Positions 22,546 to 32,589 of a DNA stretch of 38,311 nucleotides are shown here, one piece after another. Position numbers and translations under genes: made by a program. The first letter of the stretch is position 1, and each line of letters begins with the position of its first letter. Source of the stretch: Thomasclavelia saccharogumia DSM 17460 (lineage in GTDB: Bacteria > Bacillota_I > Bacilli_A > Erysipelotrichales > Coprobacillaceae). The notes below the pieces were generated by a model. The model was not told the DNA's origin. It searched no databases and was given only the letters and a program-made list of their open reading frames with translations. The stretch covers positions 1 through 38,311 of the forward strand of contig NZ_JMLH01000028.1 of NCBI RefSeq assembly GCF_000686665.1, in the 5' to 3' direction.

Positions 22546-24786
22546 ATGTCAATATTTTTGCAAGAATTCTATAAAATCTTTAAAAATAAAACATGTATCC
22601 TGATACTTATTATTGCCCTTTTATTAAATATCGGTCTATTATTAGCAACTAATCCTAATAAATATTATAGTAGTGCTGCTTATCAAAAAAGCTACAATAA
22701 AATCAGTAGTTTAAATGATGAACAAAAAGGTGAATATATTGATGAATATTATCAAGCTGTGATGTCTAATAATATTGATAATTATAAATATACGAATAGT
22801 TTTATGGGAGAAATGGAACTATTTAATAACTATCGTAATCAATGGAAAACATTAACTTCTTATCCTGAACTACGCATTGCAATAAAACAAAGTGCTCAAG
22901 AATCAAAAATAGCTATTTTTAAAAATCAAAGTGATTTTCAAAAAAGGGATGCCAGCAAAACCATAAATGATTATCAGTCATTAGATGATGTAAAACTAAC
23001 TTTTACTAATGTTAAAGCATTTGAAAATATTATCGATTTTATTCCTACTGATCTTTTAGCACTGATATTTATTTTCTTTATTATCAGTACCCTTCTCATC
23101 TATGAAAAAGAACACCAGCTTTTCTTTTTATTAAAATCCACTAAAGAAGGGCGAACCGGCTTGATTCGTGCTAAAACTTCTGTCATTCTCTTTACAACGA
23201 TTTTAACAGTATTATTATTTTGGGGCAGCAATATCTTTATAAATTACTTAAAATATGGTTCCATTCCTTTATCAGTAAGTATTCAATCAATTACTAGTTT
23301 CACAACTTCTACATTAGCTATTTCATCTGGACAATACTTACTTATATTCTTTTTATCAAAAATATGTATTTACTCATTATTAGCAATGATATTTTTATTC
23401 ATAACATTAATATCAAAAAGAACGATTGAAATATATATTTTAACTATTCTTTTATTAGGCTTAGCGCTTACTTTCTATTTAGCAATACCCGCCAGTTCAA
23501 ACTTCAGCCTTTTAAAACATATCAATATTATTCCTTATCTCCTTGTCAATCCCATCTATCAAAATTATTTAAATCTTAATATTCTCAGTTATCCTATTAA
23601 TATTATAAATATCTTTTGGTTTATTACGATCATCTTATTGTTGTTATTTATATTTTTAAATATCTATTTATTTTCTAAAAATAAAACTGCCGATACTTTA
23701 AAATCATTTCATTTAAATAGAAAAAAAAGATTCAAAACAAATGTAAGTATCTTTTACCATGAATGTTATAAATTATTTATCATCCAAAAAGGACTTATCA
23801 TATTAGTGCTATTTAGTATTGCTGTTTCATGGTTTACAATCAATCTAAACTATGATGTCACAACTGATGAATATTATTATCAAAATTATATGAAGATATT
23901 AGAAGGTCCCTATGATCAAGAAAAACAAAAAATCATTGAAAAAGAAACACTTCGTTTTGAAGAACTCCATCAACAAAACTTGCAGGCTGAAAATGATTTT
24001 CAGTCTGGTAAAATCTCAGAAAACGAAAAAAATGCAATTACCAACTACATTTCAGGTCAACTAATTAGTGAACATGCTTTTCAAAAAGTTTTAGAACGTG
24101 TAGATTATATAGTGAAACATCCCAACTACCCAATTATTTATGAAACTGGATATTTAGAATTATTTGCTAAAAGCTATACTGGCTATAAAACAGATTTTAC
24201 TTTAAGTTTATTTTTAACTCTAACTATTATTATTCTATTTACCCCATTGATTGCAAATGAATATTCTTCAGGCATGATACAGCTGATCAATGTCCAAAAA
24301 AGCGGCCAAAAAGAAGTATTTAAAGAAAAATGGAAAGTATGTTTTATTATTACGACCTTATGCACTTTTATTACCTATATTCCACAATTATTTATCCTCT
24401 TACAACGTTACGGTTTAACTTATCTATTTACCTCTAATCAAGCCATTCCTGAATTAGCCAAAACAAATTTTTCTATGCCCCTAATTTGTCAAATTATTTT
24501 ACTTTATGGCTTAAGATTATCTATGGCTTATATCACAGCAAGATTTACTTTTATAATTTCTCAAATACTAAAAAACACTTATCTTGCTTTATTATTACTT
24601 TGCAGTATCTTTGTTTTACCTCTAGGAATTGGAATCATTGATATTTCATTTATAAATTATATATCTTTAAATAGTTTATTTTCTGGAAATTTTATTATCA
24701 ATGAATTTTCTTTCTTCTATATAGTTATCTTATTTATTATTGTATTTATTATTTTATATAAAGGCAAAAAACGAAATCTATTTTAA
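22546..24786 (+). CDS. Large ABC-2-type permease, two fused halves
   Basis: A 746-residue membrane protein made of two similar halves. Each begins with a short cytosolic stretch and a helix (ILILIIALLLNIGLLLATN; LIILVLFSIAVSWFTI), then a Lys/Gln-rich extracellular region of 100-140 residues, then a bundle of about five helices. The second half contains the ABC-2 motif LFTPLIANEYSSGMIQLI. A single chain could thus form a complete permease with the ATPase dimer. Long extracellular domains are typical of transporters that handle peptides at the membrane surface, including bacteriocin exporters and self-protection systems. No peptidase domain for leader removal is present, so the Sec-type signal of the precursor fits an immunity role better than export. 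Confidence 0.8.
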   Translation: MSIFLQEFYKIFKNKTCILILIIALLLNIGLLLATNPNKYYSSAAYQKSYNKISSLNDEQKGEYIDEYYQAVMSNNIDNYKYTNSFMGEMELFNNYRNQWKTLTSYPELRIAIKQSAQESKIAIFKNQSDFQKRDASKTINDYQSLDDVKLTFTNVKAFENIIDFIPTDLLALIFIFFIISTLLIYEKEHQLFFLLKSTKEGRTGLIRAKTSVILFTTILTVLLFWGSNIFINYLKYGSIPLSVSIQSITSFTTSTLAISSGQYLLIFFLSKICIYSLLAMIFLFITLISKRTIEIYILTILLLGLALTFYLAIPASSNFSLLKHINIIPYLLVNPIYQNYLNLNILSYPINIINIFWFITIILLLLFIFLNIYLFSKNKTADTLKSFHLNRKKRFKTNVSIFYHECYKLFIIQKGLIILVLFSIAVSWFTINLNYDVTTDEYYYQNYMKILEGPYDQEKQKIIEKETLRFEELHQQNLQAENDFQSGKISENEKNAITNYISGQLISEHAFQKVLERVDYIVKHPNYPIIYETGYLELFAKSYTGYKTDFTLSLFLTLTIIILFTPLIANEYSSGMIQLINVQKSGQKEVFKEKWKVCFIITTLCTFITYIPQLFILLQRYGLTYLFTSNQAIPELAKTNFSMPLICQIILLYGLRLSMAYITARFTFIISQILKNTYLALLLLCSIFVLPLGIGIIDISFINYISLNSLFSGNFIINEFSFFYIVILFIIVFIILYKGKKRNLF

Positions 24787-24804
24787 AAGATTTCGTTTTT
24801 ATAA
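24768..24804 (+). terminator. Terminator of the ABC transporter operon
   Basis: AAACGAAATCT and AGATTTCGTTT form a hairpin that spans the permease stop codon and ends in TTTTT. Confidence 0.85.
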
Positions 24805-24871
24805 TAAGATCACTTAGTTCAATGTTATGACTAATATCATTATTACATTCATATAATATAGTGGTGATAGC

Positions 24872-24958
24872 ATGAAATATATGTTTAAAAAAATAAACCA
24901 GGTTCTTTCGATCATTCTTTCAATGATCATCTTTATGATTATTTGTTATTGGCTGTAA
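24872..24958 (+). CDS. 28-residue single-TM small protein
   Basis: MKYMFKKINQVLSIIL continues into a hydrophobic helix ending IICYWL. GGTGATAGC precedes the ATG and TATAAT lies about 15 bp before that. A basic start plus one helix is typical of short membrane peptides or type I toxins. The gene is intact but too short for family assignment. Confidence 0.4.
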   Translation: MKYMFKKINQVLSIILSMIIFMIICYWL

Positions 24959-25020
24959 TGATGCATTTTAGATGTTAAATAGTTTTTAAACTGCTATAAT
25001 GTTTTTGAGGTGATAATAAA

Positions 25021-25299
25021 ATGGAAGATTTTAACAATGTTCAAGTAAAAGTAAAAAATGGTTATATGGATGAAGAGGAAATTCAAGCATATATAAAATA
25101 TTTGGAAAATAAGTTTCCTAACGAAACATTAAAATCTCTTACAATTTCAATTGATGGAGATGAAGTTGATTTGGATTATGTTTTCCAGCCCCAAAATTTT
25201 GAAAGAATCAGAAGAATCACAGGTTATTTAGTTGGAACACTTGATCGTTTTAATGATGCTAAAGCAGCTGAAGAAAAAGATCGTGTCAAACATGCATAA
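25021..25299 (+). CDS. Small protein resembling the C terminus of anaerobic ribonucleotide reductase (NrdD)
   Basis: A 92-residue protein, start set by GAGGTGATAATAA-ATG behind a TATAAT box. The second half, FERIRRITGYLVGTLDRFND, then AKAAEEKDRVKH, matches the last residues of class III ribonucleotide reductases, where RxTGYLxGTxxRxNxAKxxExxDRVxH follows the zinc ribbon and glycyl radical. No glycyl-radical motif or cysteines are present. Stand-alone homologues occur in anaerobic Firmicutes, often simply called NrdD. The function is unknown; it may bind or regulate the reductase. Confidence 0.7.
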   Translation: MEDFNNVQVKVKNGYMDEEEIQAYIKYLENKFPNETLKSLTISIDGDEVDLDYVFQPQNFERIRRITGYLVGTLDRFNDAKAAEEKDRVKHA

Positions 25300-25324
25300 A
25301 AAAACTACGAAATGTAGTTTTTTT
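25298..25324. terminator. Bidirectional terminator
   Basis: AAAAAAACTAC and GTAGTTTTTTT pair around GAAAT between the converging NrdD-like and GNAT genes and can act on both strands. Confidence 0.85.
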
Positions 25325-25796
25325 ATTTTCCTAATTTTTTTAATGTTTCTCCAGTAATTCGATATCCTGTCCAATCATCCATTGCTTTAGCACCTAATGA
25401 TAAATAAAAATCAATACTTGGCTGATTCCAATCTAAACAGCACCATTCTAAGCGACCACATTTTCGTTCAACTGCTATTTTAGCCAGCTGTTTAAACAAA
25501 GCTTTACCATAACCTTTGCCACGATGTTCAGGTTTGATATATAAATCCTCCAAATATATCCCTGAGCGTCCTAAAAAAGTCGAAAAATTATGGAAGAACA
25601 AAGCAAAACCAATCTCTTTTCCATCTATCAAAGCAAAAATTACTTCAGCTTTCTTTTTTACAAATAACCACTCATTCAATAATTCTTCAGTAGCAATAAC
25701 TTCATCAAGCATCTGTTCATACTTTGCTAATTCCTTAATAAAATATAAGATCAATGCTGTATCATTACTATTAGCATATCTAAATGTTAATTCCAT
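25323..25796 (-). CDS. GNAT acetyltransferase, diamine/polyamine type
   Basis: A 157-residue acetyltransferase. The acetyl-CoA loop is PEHRGKGYGKALF; the preceding strand YLEDLYIKP and the following GRLEWCCLDWNQPSIDFYLS with GAKAMDDWTGYRI match spermidine/spermine or thialysine N-acetyltransferases of the SSAT group. I use the ATG at 25796, eight bases after AAAGGAT. Substrate is likely a polyamine or diamine, by family only. Confidence 0.8.
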   Translation of the reverse strand: MELTFRYANSNDTALILYFIKELAKYEQMLDEVIATEELLNEWLFVKKKAEVIFALIDGKEIGFALFFHNFSTFLGRSGIYLEDLYIKPEHRGKGYGKALFKQLAKIAVERKCGRLEWCCLDWNQPSIDFYLSLGAKAMDDWTGYRITGETLKKLGK

Positions 25797-25853
25797 CACA
25801 TCATATCCTTTCATTCACTTATACTGTACCATTAATTTATTTCTTTAACAATA

Positions 25854-25877
25854 ATGGATAGGCATTAGCCTATCCAT
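25854..25877 (-). terminator. Terminator of the MarR-ABC operon
   Basis: ATGGATAGGC and GCCTATCCAT form a perfect 10-bp hairpin with an ATTA loop just after the last ABC gene. The T-run (TATTGTT) is imperfect. Confidence 0.7.
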
Positions 25878-25880
25878 ATC

Positions 25881-27743
25881 TTAATCTAATTCTAAACCAC
25901 CTGTATATAACTGATAATAAGTTCCTTTTTCTTTTATTAACTTATCATGATCACCACGTTCAATGATTCTTCCTTGATCAAGAACCATGATCACATCAGA
26001 ATTTTTGATCGTTGATAAACGATGGGCAATTACAAATACAGTACGCCCTTCCATTAATTTATCCATTCCACTTTGAACGATACTTTCAGTACGTGTATCA
26101 ATGCTTGATGTTGCTTCATCCAAAATCAATACTGGCGGGTTAGCGACTGCTGCTCTAGCAATTGCCAATAACTGACACTGACCCTGAGATAAACTTGAAC
26201 CATCACCGCTAAGAACTGTTTGATACCCATGTTCTAAATGCATGATAAATTCATGAGCATTAGCTAGCTTAGCTGCAGCAATACATTCTTCATCAGTTGC
26301 ATCTAGTTTTCCATAACGAATGTTATCCATGATCGTTCCAGTAAATAAATGCGTATCTTGTAATACAATTCCTAAAGATCTTCTTAAATCAGCTTTTTTA
26401 ATTAATTTGATATCAATACCATCATAAGTAATCGATCCTTTTTGGATATCATAGAAACGATTAATTAAATTAGTGATCGTTGTCTTACCAGCTCCTGTAG
26501 CCCCAACGAAAGCAAGCTTTTCACCAGGTTTAGCAAATAAGTTCATATCATATAAAATTGTCTTATTATCATTATAACCAAAGGTTACATCATGAAAACG
26601 AACATCTCCGGCTAAACGAACATATTCAATTGAACCATCAGGACGTTTATGTTCCCAAGCCCAGATACCGGTGCGGTAATTTACTGGTGATAAAGTTCCA
26701 TCTTCATTTTCTTTAGCATCTACTAAAGTAACATGACCTTCATCGACTTCAATTTCTTCATCCATTAAAGCAAAGATTCTTTCAGCCCCAGCTAAAGCCA
26801 TTAAAACCATATTGATTTGCTGGGAAATCTGACTAATCGGCTGATTGAATGAGCGGTTTAATTGTAAGAAGGAAGCAAGGGTTCCTACGGTTAGATCCAT
26901 ATAACCATTGATTGCTAAGACACCACCAACAACCGCTACTAAGACATAACTTACATATCCTAAATTTCCAATCAAAGGCATTAAAATATTAGCATATTTA
27001 TTAGCTTCATAAGCACTCTCAAACAATTCTTCATTAACTTTATCAAAGTCGATCTTTGCTTCTTCTTCATGAGTAAAGACTTTAACAACCTTTTGTCCTT
27101 CCATCATTTCTTCAATAAAACCATTAACTTTACCTAAATTAGTTTGTTGAGCGAAGAAATACTTACCACTTTTACCAGTTACATGTTTAGAAACAGCAAG
27201 CATCACACAAACCATAATAACACTAATGATCGTAAGTGGTATACTCATCACCAGCATCGAAACAAAAACACAAATGATCGTCGTTGCCGAAACAATTACT
27301 TGGGGTATACTTTGTGAGATCATTTGTCTTAAAGTATCCGTATCATTAGTATAAATAGACATAATATCACCATGATTATGGGTATCAAAATAACGAATTG
27401 GTAATTGTTCCATATGTTCAAACATTGTATCCCTAATTTCCTTTAATGAACCTTGAGATACATTAATTAATAATTTATTAAATGTATAGGTAGCAATAAC
27501 ACCAATTGCATATATAGCAGCCATTTTTAAAATAGCATTTAGTAACGGATTAAAATCCGGGTTAGCTGTATAAAGATAAGGAGTAATATAATCATCAATT
27601 AAACTCTTAATAAAGATTGATCCCATAACACTAGCTACACTACTAATAATAATTAACAAAAGTATTATTATACAAGCGTTACGATGTCTAGAAATAACAA
27701 AATCGAATAATCTTTTCATTGTTTTTCCACGATTATTATTCAC
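25881..27743 (-). CDS. Heterodimeric ABC exporter, subunit with consensus Walker B
   Basis: A 620-residue half-transporter: six-helix membrane domain then ATPase. Walker A GATGAGKTTITNLI, Walker B VLILDEATSSIDT (catalytic Glu present), H-loop IAHRLST. The signature is SLSQGQCQLLAIARAA, i.e. LSQGQ rather than LSGGQ. An insert of about 55 residues precedes the Walker A (ENEDGTLSPVNYRTGIWAWE). The GTG start at 27743 is chosen because GGGAGG lies eight bases upstream; it overlaps the previous gene by 8 bp. Paired with the next subunit it resembles LmrCD/BmrCD-type drug or lipid exporters. Confidence 0.9.
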   Translation of the reverse strand: MNNNRGKTMKRLFDFVISRHRNACIIILLLIIISSVASVMGSIFIKSLIDDYITPYLYTANPDFNPLLNAILKMAAIYAIGVIATYTFNKLLINVSQGSLKEIRDTMFEHMEQLPIRYFDTHNHGDIMSIYTNDTDTLRQMISQSIPQVIVSATTIICVFVSMLVMSIPLTIISVIMVCVMLAVSKHVTGKSGKYFFAQQTNLGKVNGFIEEMMEGQKVVKVFTHEEEAKIDFDKVNEELFESAYEANKYANILMPLIGNLGYVSYVLVAVVGGVLAINGYMDLTVGTLASFLQLNRSFNQPISQISQQINMVLMALAGAERIFALMDEEIEVDEGHVTLVDAKENEDGTLSPVNYRTGIWAWEHKRPDGSIEYVRLAGDVRFHDVTFGYNDNKTILYDMNLFAKPGEKLAFVGATGAGKTTITNLINRFYDIQKGSITYDGIDIKLIKKADLRRSLGIVLQDTHLFTGTIMDNIRYGKLDATDEECIAAAKLANAHEFIMHLEHGYQTVLSGDGSSLSQGQCQLLAIARAAVANPPVLILDEATSSIDTRTESIVQSGMDKLMEGRTVFVIAHRLSTIKNSDVIMVLDQGRIIERGDHDKLIKEKGTYYQLYTGGLELD

Positions 27744-29469
27744 TTAAAGTTCCTCCCTTCTTTTGGGTTTCAAAAATTTCACGATAAATATCACTAGTTT
27801 CTAATAATTCATCATTAGTACCCATAGCACTAATTTTTCCATCATCTAAGACAATAATTAAATCAGCATCTTCAACCGAACTAATACGTTGCGCGATAAT
27901 CAGCTTAGTAGTTCCAGGAATAACTTCTTTAAAAGCTTTACGAATCAAAGCATCTGTTTTAGTATCAACAGCACTAGTAGAATCATCAAGAATCAAGATC
28001 TTTGGCTTTTTAAGCAAAGCTCTAGCTATACATAATCTTTGCTTCTGTCCCCCTGATACATTCGTTCCTCCTTGTTCAATATAAGTATCGTATTTATCTG
28101 GAAAACGCTGAATGAATTCATCAGCCTGAGCCAGCTTACAAGCTTCCATAATTTCTTCGTCAGTAGCATTTTTATTACCCCAGCGAAGATTTTCTTTGAT
28201 TGTTCCAGAAAATAAGACATTCTTTTGTAATACCATAGCAACTTCATTTCGTAATGTTTCCAAGTCATAATTACGGACATTTTTACCGCCAACAAGTACC
28301 TCACCACAAGTCGTATCGTACAATCTTGGAATCAATTGCACAAAAGTTGACTTAGCACTACCTGTTCCCCCAATGATTCCAACAGTCTGTCCTGATTTAA
28401 TGTGCACATTAATATCTCTTAAACTAATTTCTTCTTCATCATCATAATATGAAAAGCTTACATTATTAAAATCAATTGAACCATCTTTAATTTCATAATC
28501 AGGCTTTTCTGGATTATGCAGCGTTGATTTTTCATTTATTACTTCACAAATACGCTGTGCTGAAGCAATTGACATAACTACCATAACAAAAACCATTGAA
28601 AACATCATCAAACTCATTAAAATCATCATCACATAAGTAAATAAACTAGTGAGCTCACCGGTAGTTAAACTGCCACCAACAATTAAATGTGCTCCAACCC
28701 AGGAAATTCCAATAATGCATGCATATACTGTCAATTGCATTAATGGCTGATTAAAAACTAAATAATTTTCAGCTTTTACGAATAATCTATATATTAAAGA
28801 TGATGTCTTTTTAAACTTTTCATCTTCGTAATCACCACGAACATAAGCTTTAACAACTCTAATTCCATTAACATTTTCCTGAACCGAAGCATTTAAATCA
28901 TCATAAGTATTAAACACCTTTTTAAAATAAGGATGAGCCCGTGTCATAAAAAACGTTAATACAATTCCTAAAAAGATAATTGCAATCACAAATACAAAGG
29001 CAATTTTAACATTGATCGTAAAAGCCATGACCATCGCAGAGATCATCATTAATGGTGCTCTAATACATGCTCTAATAATCATTTGAAAAGCATTTTGAAC
29101 ATTTGTTACATCGGTCATCATACGAGTAACTAAACCAGCTGTCGAGTATTTATCAATATTTGCAAAAGAGAAATCCTGAATATTGTAATACATTGCTTTT
29201 CTTAAATTTTTAGCAAATCCTGTTGAAGCTTTAGCTGCGTATTTTCCTGCTAGACTTCCAGCTGCTAAAGAAACAAAAGATGCTAATAATGTTATAATTC
29301 CTAATTTAACGACCATATTCATGTCTCTTACAGATATCCCTTGATCGATGATCATGGACATTAAAAACGGAATTAAAACTTCTAAAATAACCTCTATAAT
29401 AACTAATAACGGTGTTAAAATAGTAGCTGTTTTGTACTCTTTAATTTGAGCTATAAGTGTTTTTAACAT
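27736..29469 (-). CDS. Heterodimeric ABC exporter, subunit with degenerate catalytic site
   Basis: A 577-residue half-transporter: membrane domain about 1-310, then ATPase. Walker A reads GGTGSAKST, with Ala where most ABC proteins have Gly before the Lys. The signature NVSGGQKQRLCIARAL is consensus, and Walker B ends LILDDSTSAVDT with Asp replacing the catalytic Glu. H-loop His is replaced by Gln (IIAQRIS). These changes are typical of the inactive site in asymmetric exporters. GAGGAGG precedes the ATG. It is the second gene after MarR, and substrates are unknown. Confidence 0.9.
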   Translation of the reverse strand: MLKTLIAQIKEYKTATILTPLLVIIEVILEVLIPFLMSMIIDQGISVRDMNMVVKLGIITLLASFVSLAAGSLAGKYAAKASTGFAKNLRKAMYYNIQDFSFANIDKYSTAGLVTRMMTDVTNVQNAFQMIIRACIRAPLMMISAMVMAFTINVKIAFVFVIAIIFLGIVLTFFMTRAHPYFKKVFNTYDDLNASVQENVNGIRVVKAYVRGDYEDEKFKKTSSLIYRLFVKAENYLVFNQPLMQLTVYACIIGISWVGAHLIVGGSLTTGELTSLFTYVMMILMSLMMFSMVFVMVVMSIASAQRICEVINEKSTLHNPEKPDYEIKDGSIDFNNVSFSYYDDEEEISLRDINVHIKSGQTVGIIGGTGSAKSTFVQLIPRLYDTTCGEVLVGGKNVRNYDLETLRNEVAMVLQKNVLFSGTIKENLRWGNKNATDEEIMEACKLAQADEFIQRFPDKYDTYIEQGGTNVSGGQKQRLCIARALLKKPKILILDDSTSAVDTKTDALIRKAFKEVIPGTTKLIIAQRISSVEDADLIIVLDDGKISAMGTNDELLETSDIYREIFETQKKGGTLSE

Positions 29470-29517
29470 TTACATACCTCCTCGTATATGGTGTACTATG
29501 AATTGAATCAAAATATA

Positions 29518-29946
29518 TTAAGAAGCATTTCTTAATATTCTTATTAGATATTCGTTTAATCTATCTATTTCTTCTGGAGTTAAAGAACTAATCAGCTGTT
29601 CTTCTGCTTCTTTAAAAGTTTTTTGAATTTCCTTATCTAATTCAATAGCTTTTTTAGTAACTTCAATATATCTAATTCTCGCATCATGTTTACAAGTCAC
29701 CCGTTTAATTAATCCTTTTGCTTCTAAACGGTTTAAGATTCCAGTTACTGTAGGATTCGAAATATCTAATATTCTTTCAAGATCTTTTTGATTTAATTTT
29801 TCATTTTTTTCTCGAGCTTTAAACAAACTAACTAATGTAAAAGTTTGTGCAGCTGTTAAACCAAAATGTTCAAATTTTTTATTTAAATACTGTTCATGAA
29901 GAATATGAACTTGTTTAATTAAAAATCCAGTTTTTTTATTAGGCAT
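29518..29946 (-). CDS. MarR-family transcriptional regulator
   Basis: A 142-residue winged-helix regulator: helices around FGLTAAQTFTLVSLFKARE, recognition part LNQKDLERILDISNPTVTGI and wing KGLIKRVTCKHDARIRYIEV. GGAGG precedes the ATG. It is the first gene of an operon with the two ABC subunits, a very common arrangement in Firmicutes in which MarR represses the operon until a toxic compound binds. A palindrome overlaps the transcription start (next entry). Confidence 0.88.
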   Translation of the reverse strand: MPNKKTGFLIKQVHILHEQYLNKKFEHFGLTAAQTFTLVSLFKAREKNEKLNQKDLERILDISNPTVTGILNRLEAKGLIKRVTCKHDARIRYIEVTKKAIELDKEIQKTFKEAEEQLISSLTPEEIDRLNEYLIRILRNAS

Positions 29947-29965
29947 TGTATACCTCCTTAAATAG

Positions 29966-30007
29966 ATAGCATGCTATATATTATATTCATAATGAACAAA
30001 ATGTCAA
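29966..30007 (-). promoter_or_regulatory. MarR operon promoter with operator palindrome
   Basis: TTGACA (30002-30007), 16 bp, TATAAT (29980-29985), followed at once by the perfect palindrome ATAGCATGCTAT (29966-29977). The position over the likely transcription start suits repression by the MarR protein. Confidence 0.75.
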
Positions 30008-30020
30008 CCTTTAAATAAAA

Positions 30021-30042
30021 GAAAAAGAATCCTAAGATTCTT
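30021..30042 (-). terminator. Terminator of the nitroreductase gene
   Basis: AAGAATC and GATTCTT pair across the stop codon and are followed by TTTCTTTT on the minus strand. Confidence 0.75.
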
Positions 30043-30793
30043 CATCGTCTTTTCCCCATTGTTCAAACCATAATTTAGATGAGCGGGTCATCTCCTCAAT
30101 AAACGGATTAGTCCATTTACGGTTATAAATATCATCAATATATCCCTTACCACCACTTGTTTTATTAGCTTTAATTGCGCGATCATCAAACATTGCAACT
30201 AATTTTTCTGATGAAAATCTTTCATATTTATCAGTACTTACAATAAATTTAGAATCAAAGCGTACTGGTTTTGGTCTTCTTTTTTGTTGATCAGTAGGAT
30301 ATCCCATCACTAACATGGCAACAGGTGCACAATATTGTGGTAAATTTAATAACTCCCGATGATATTCATACTGTTCAATGATATCACCAATAAAACAGCT
30401 GCCGATTCCCATACTTTCACCAGCAACAACAGCATTTTGTGCTGCAATCAGCGCATCACTATAAGCCAATAAAAAGTCGCCATAAGACGGTTCTCTGACC
30501 TTTTCATTACCATGATAATATTTAAATGCATCATACCATTTTTGGTAATCGGCAACAAAAATCAATATTAATGGTGCTTTTGCAATAAATGGCTGATTAT
30601 CACAAGATTTAGCCAGTTTATCTTTAATTTCTTGATCCTGTATATCGATAATTGAATATAAAGTCATATTTCCAGCTGTTGGTGCTTGAATAGCTGACTC
30701 CAATATTAACTGTTTTTTTTCTGGTTCAATTTCTTTGTCTTTATAAACCCTAACCGATTTTCGTTCAAATAATTCTTTAATTGTACTATTCAT
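30032..30793 (-). CDS. NADPH-dependent nitroreductase/FMN oxidoreductase
   Basis: A 253-residue flavin enzyme of the NfsA/Frp group. The FMN-binding N terminus is ERKSVRVYKDKEIEPE, followed by AIQAPTAGNMTLYSIIDIQD. The helix AQNAVVAGESMGIGSCFIGD and VAMLVMGYPTDQQKRRPKP are typical of the larger NfsA-type members. AAGGAGGAG precedes the ATG. It reduces nitroaromatics or quinones in family members; the natural substrate is unknown. Confidence 0.85.
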   Translation of the reverse strand: MNSTIKELFERKSVRVYKDKEIEPEKKQLILESAIQAPTAGNMTLYSIIDIQDQEIKDKLAKSCDNQPFIAKAPLILIFVADYQKWYDAFKYYHGNEKVREPSYGDFLLAYSDALIAAQNAVVAGESMGIGSCFIGDIIEQYEYHRELLNLPQYCAPVAMLVMGYPTDQQKRRPKPVRFDSKFIVSTDKYERFSSEKLVAMFDDRAIKANKTSGGKGYIDDIYNRKWTNPFIEEMTRSSKLWFEQWGKDDEES

Positions 30794-30822
30794 ATTGCTC
30801 CTCCTTGTAAATATTATACAAG

Positions 30823-32455
<1,633 letters not shown>

Positions 32456-32553
32456 TTATTAAAGTCATATTATTATGTCATAAAGTCATGATTAAATCAA
32501 TATAATTTATTATTTCACTTAATTTTAAGCAAATAAAATTTGATATATGTAAA

Positions 32554-32580
32554 AGATGTCATATTTTTAATATAACATCT
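32554..32580 (-). terminator. Terminator of the cotJ operon
   Basis: AGATGT(TATATT) pairs with (AATATG)ACATCT; TTTAC follows on the minus strand just after the cotJC stop. Confidence 0.6.
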
Positions 32581-32589
32581 CTTTTATAT

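Noticed and set aside
28026-28307. 93-residue minus-strand frame inside the ABC exporter gene
   Set aside because: Fully contained in the +1 frame of a well-conserved ATPase domain; a shadow.
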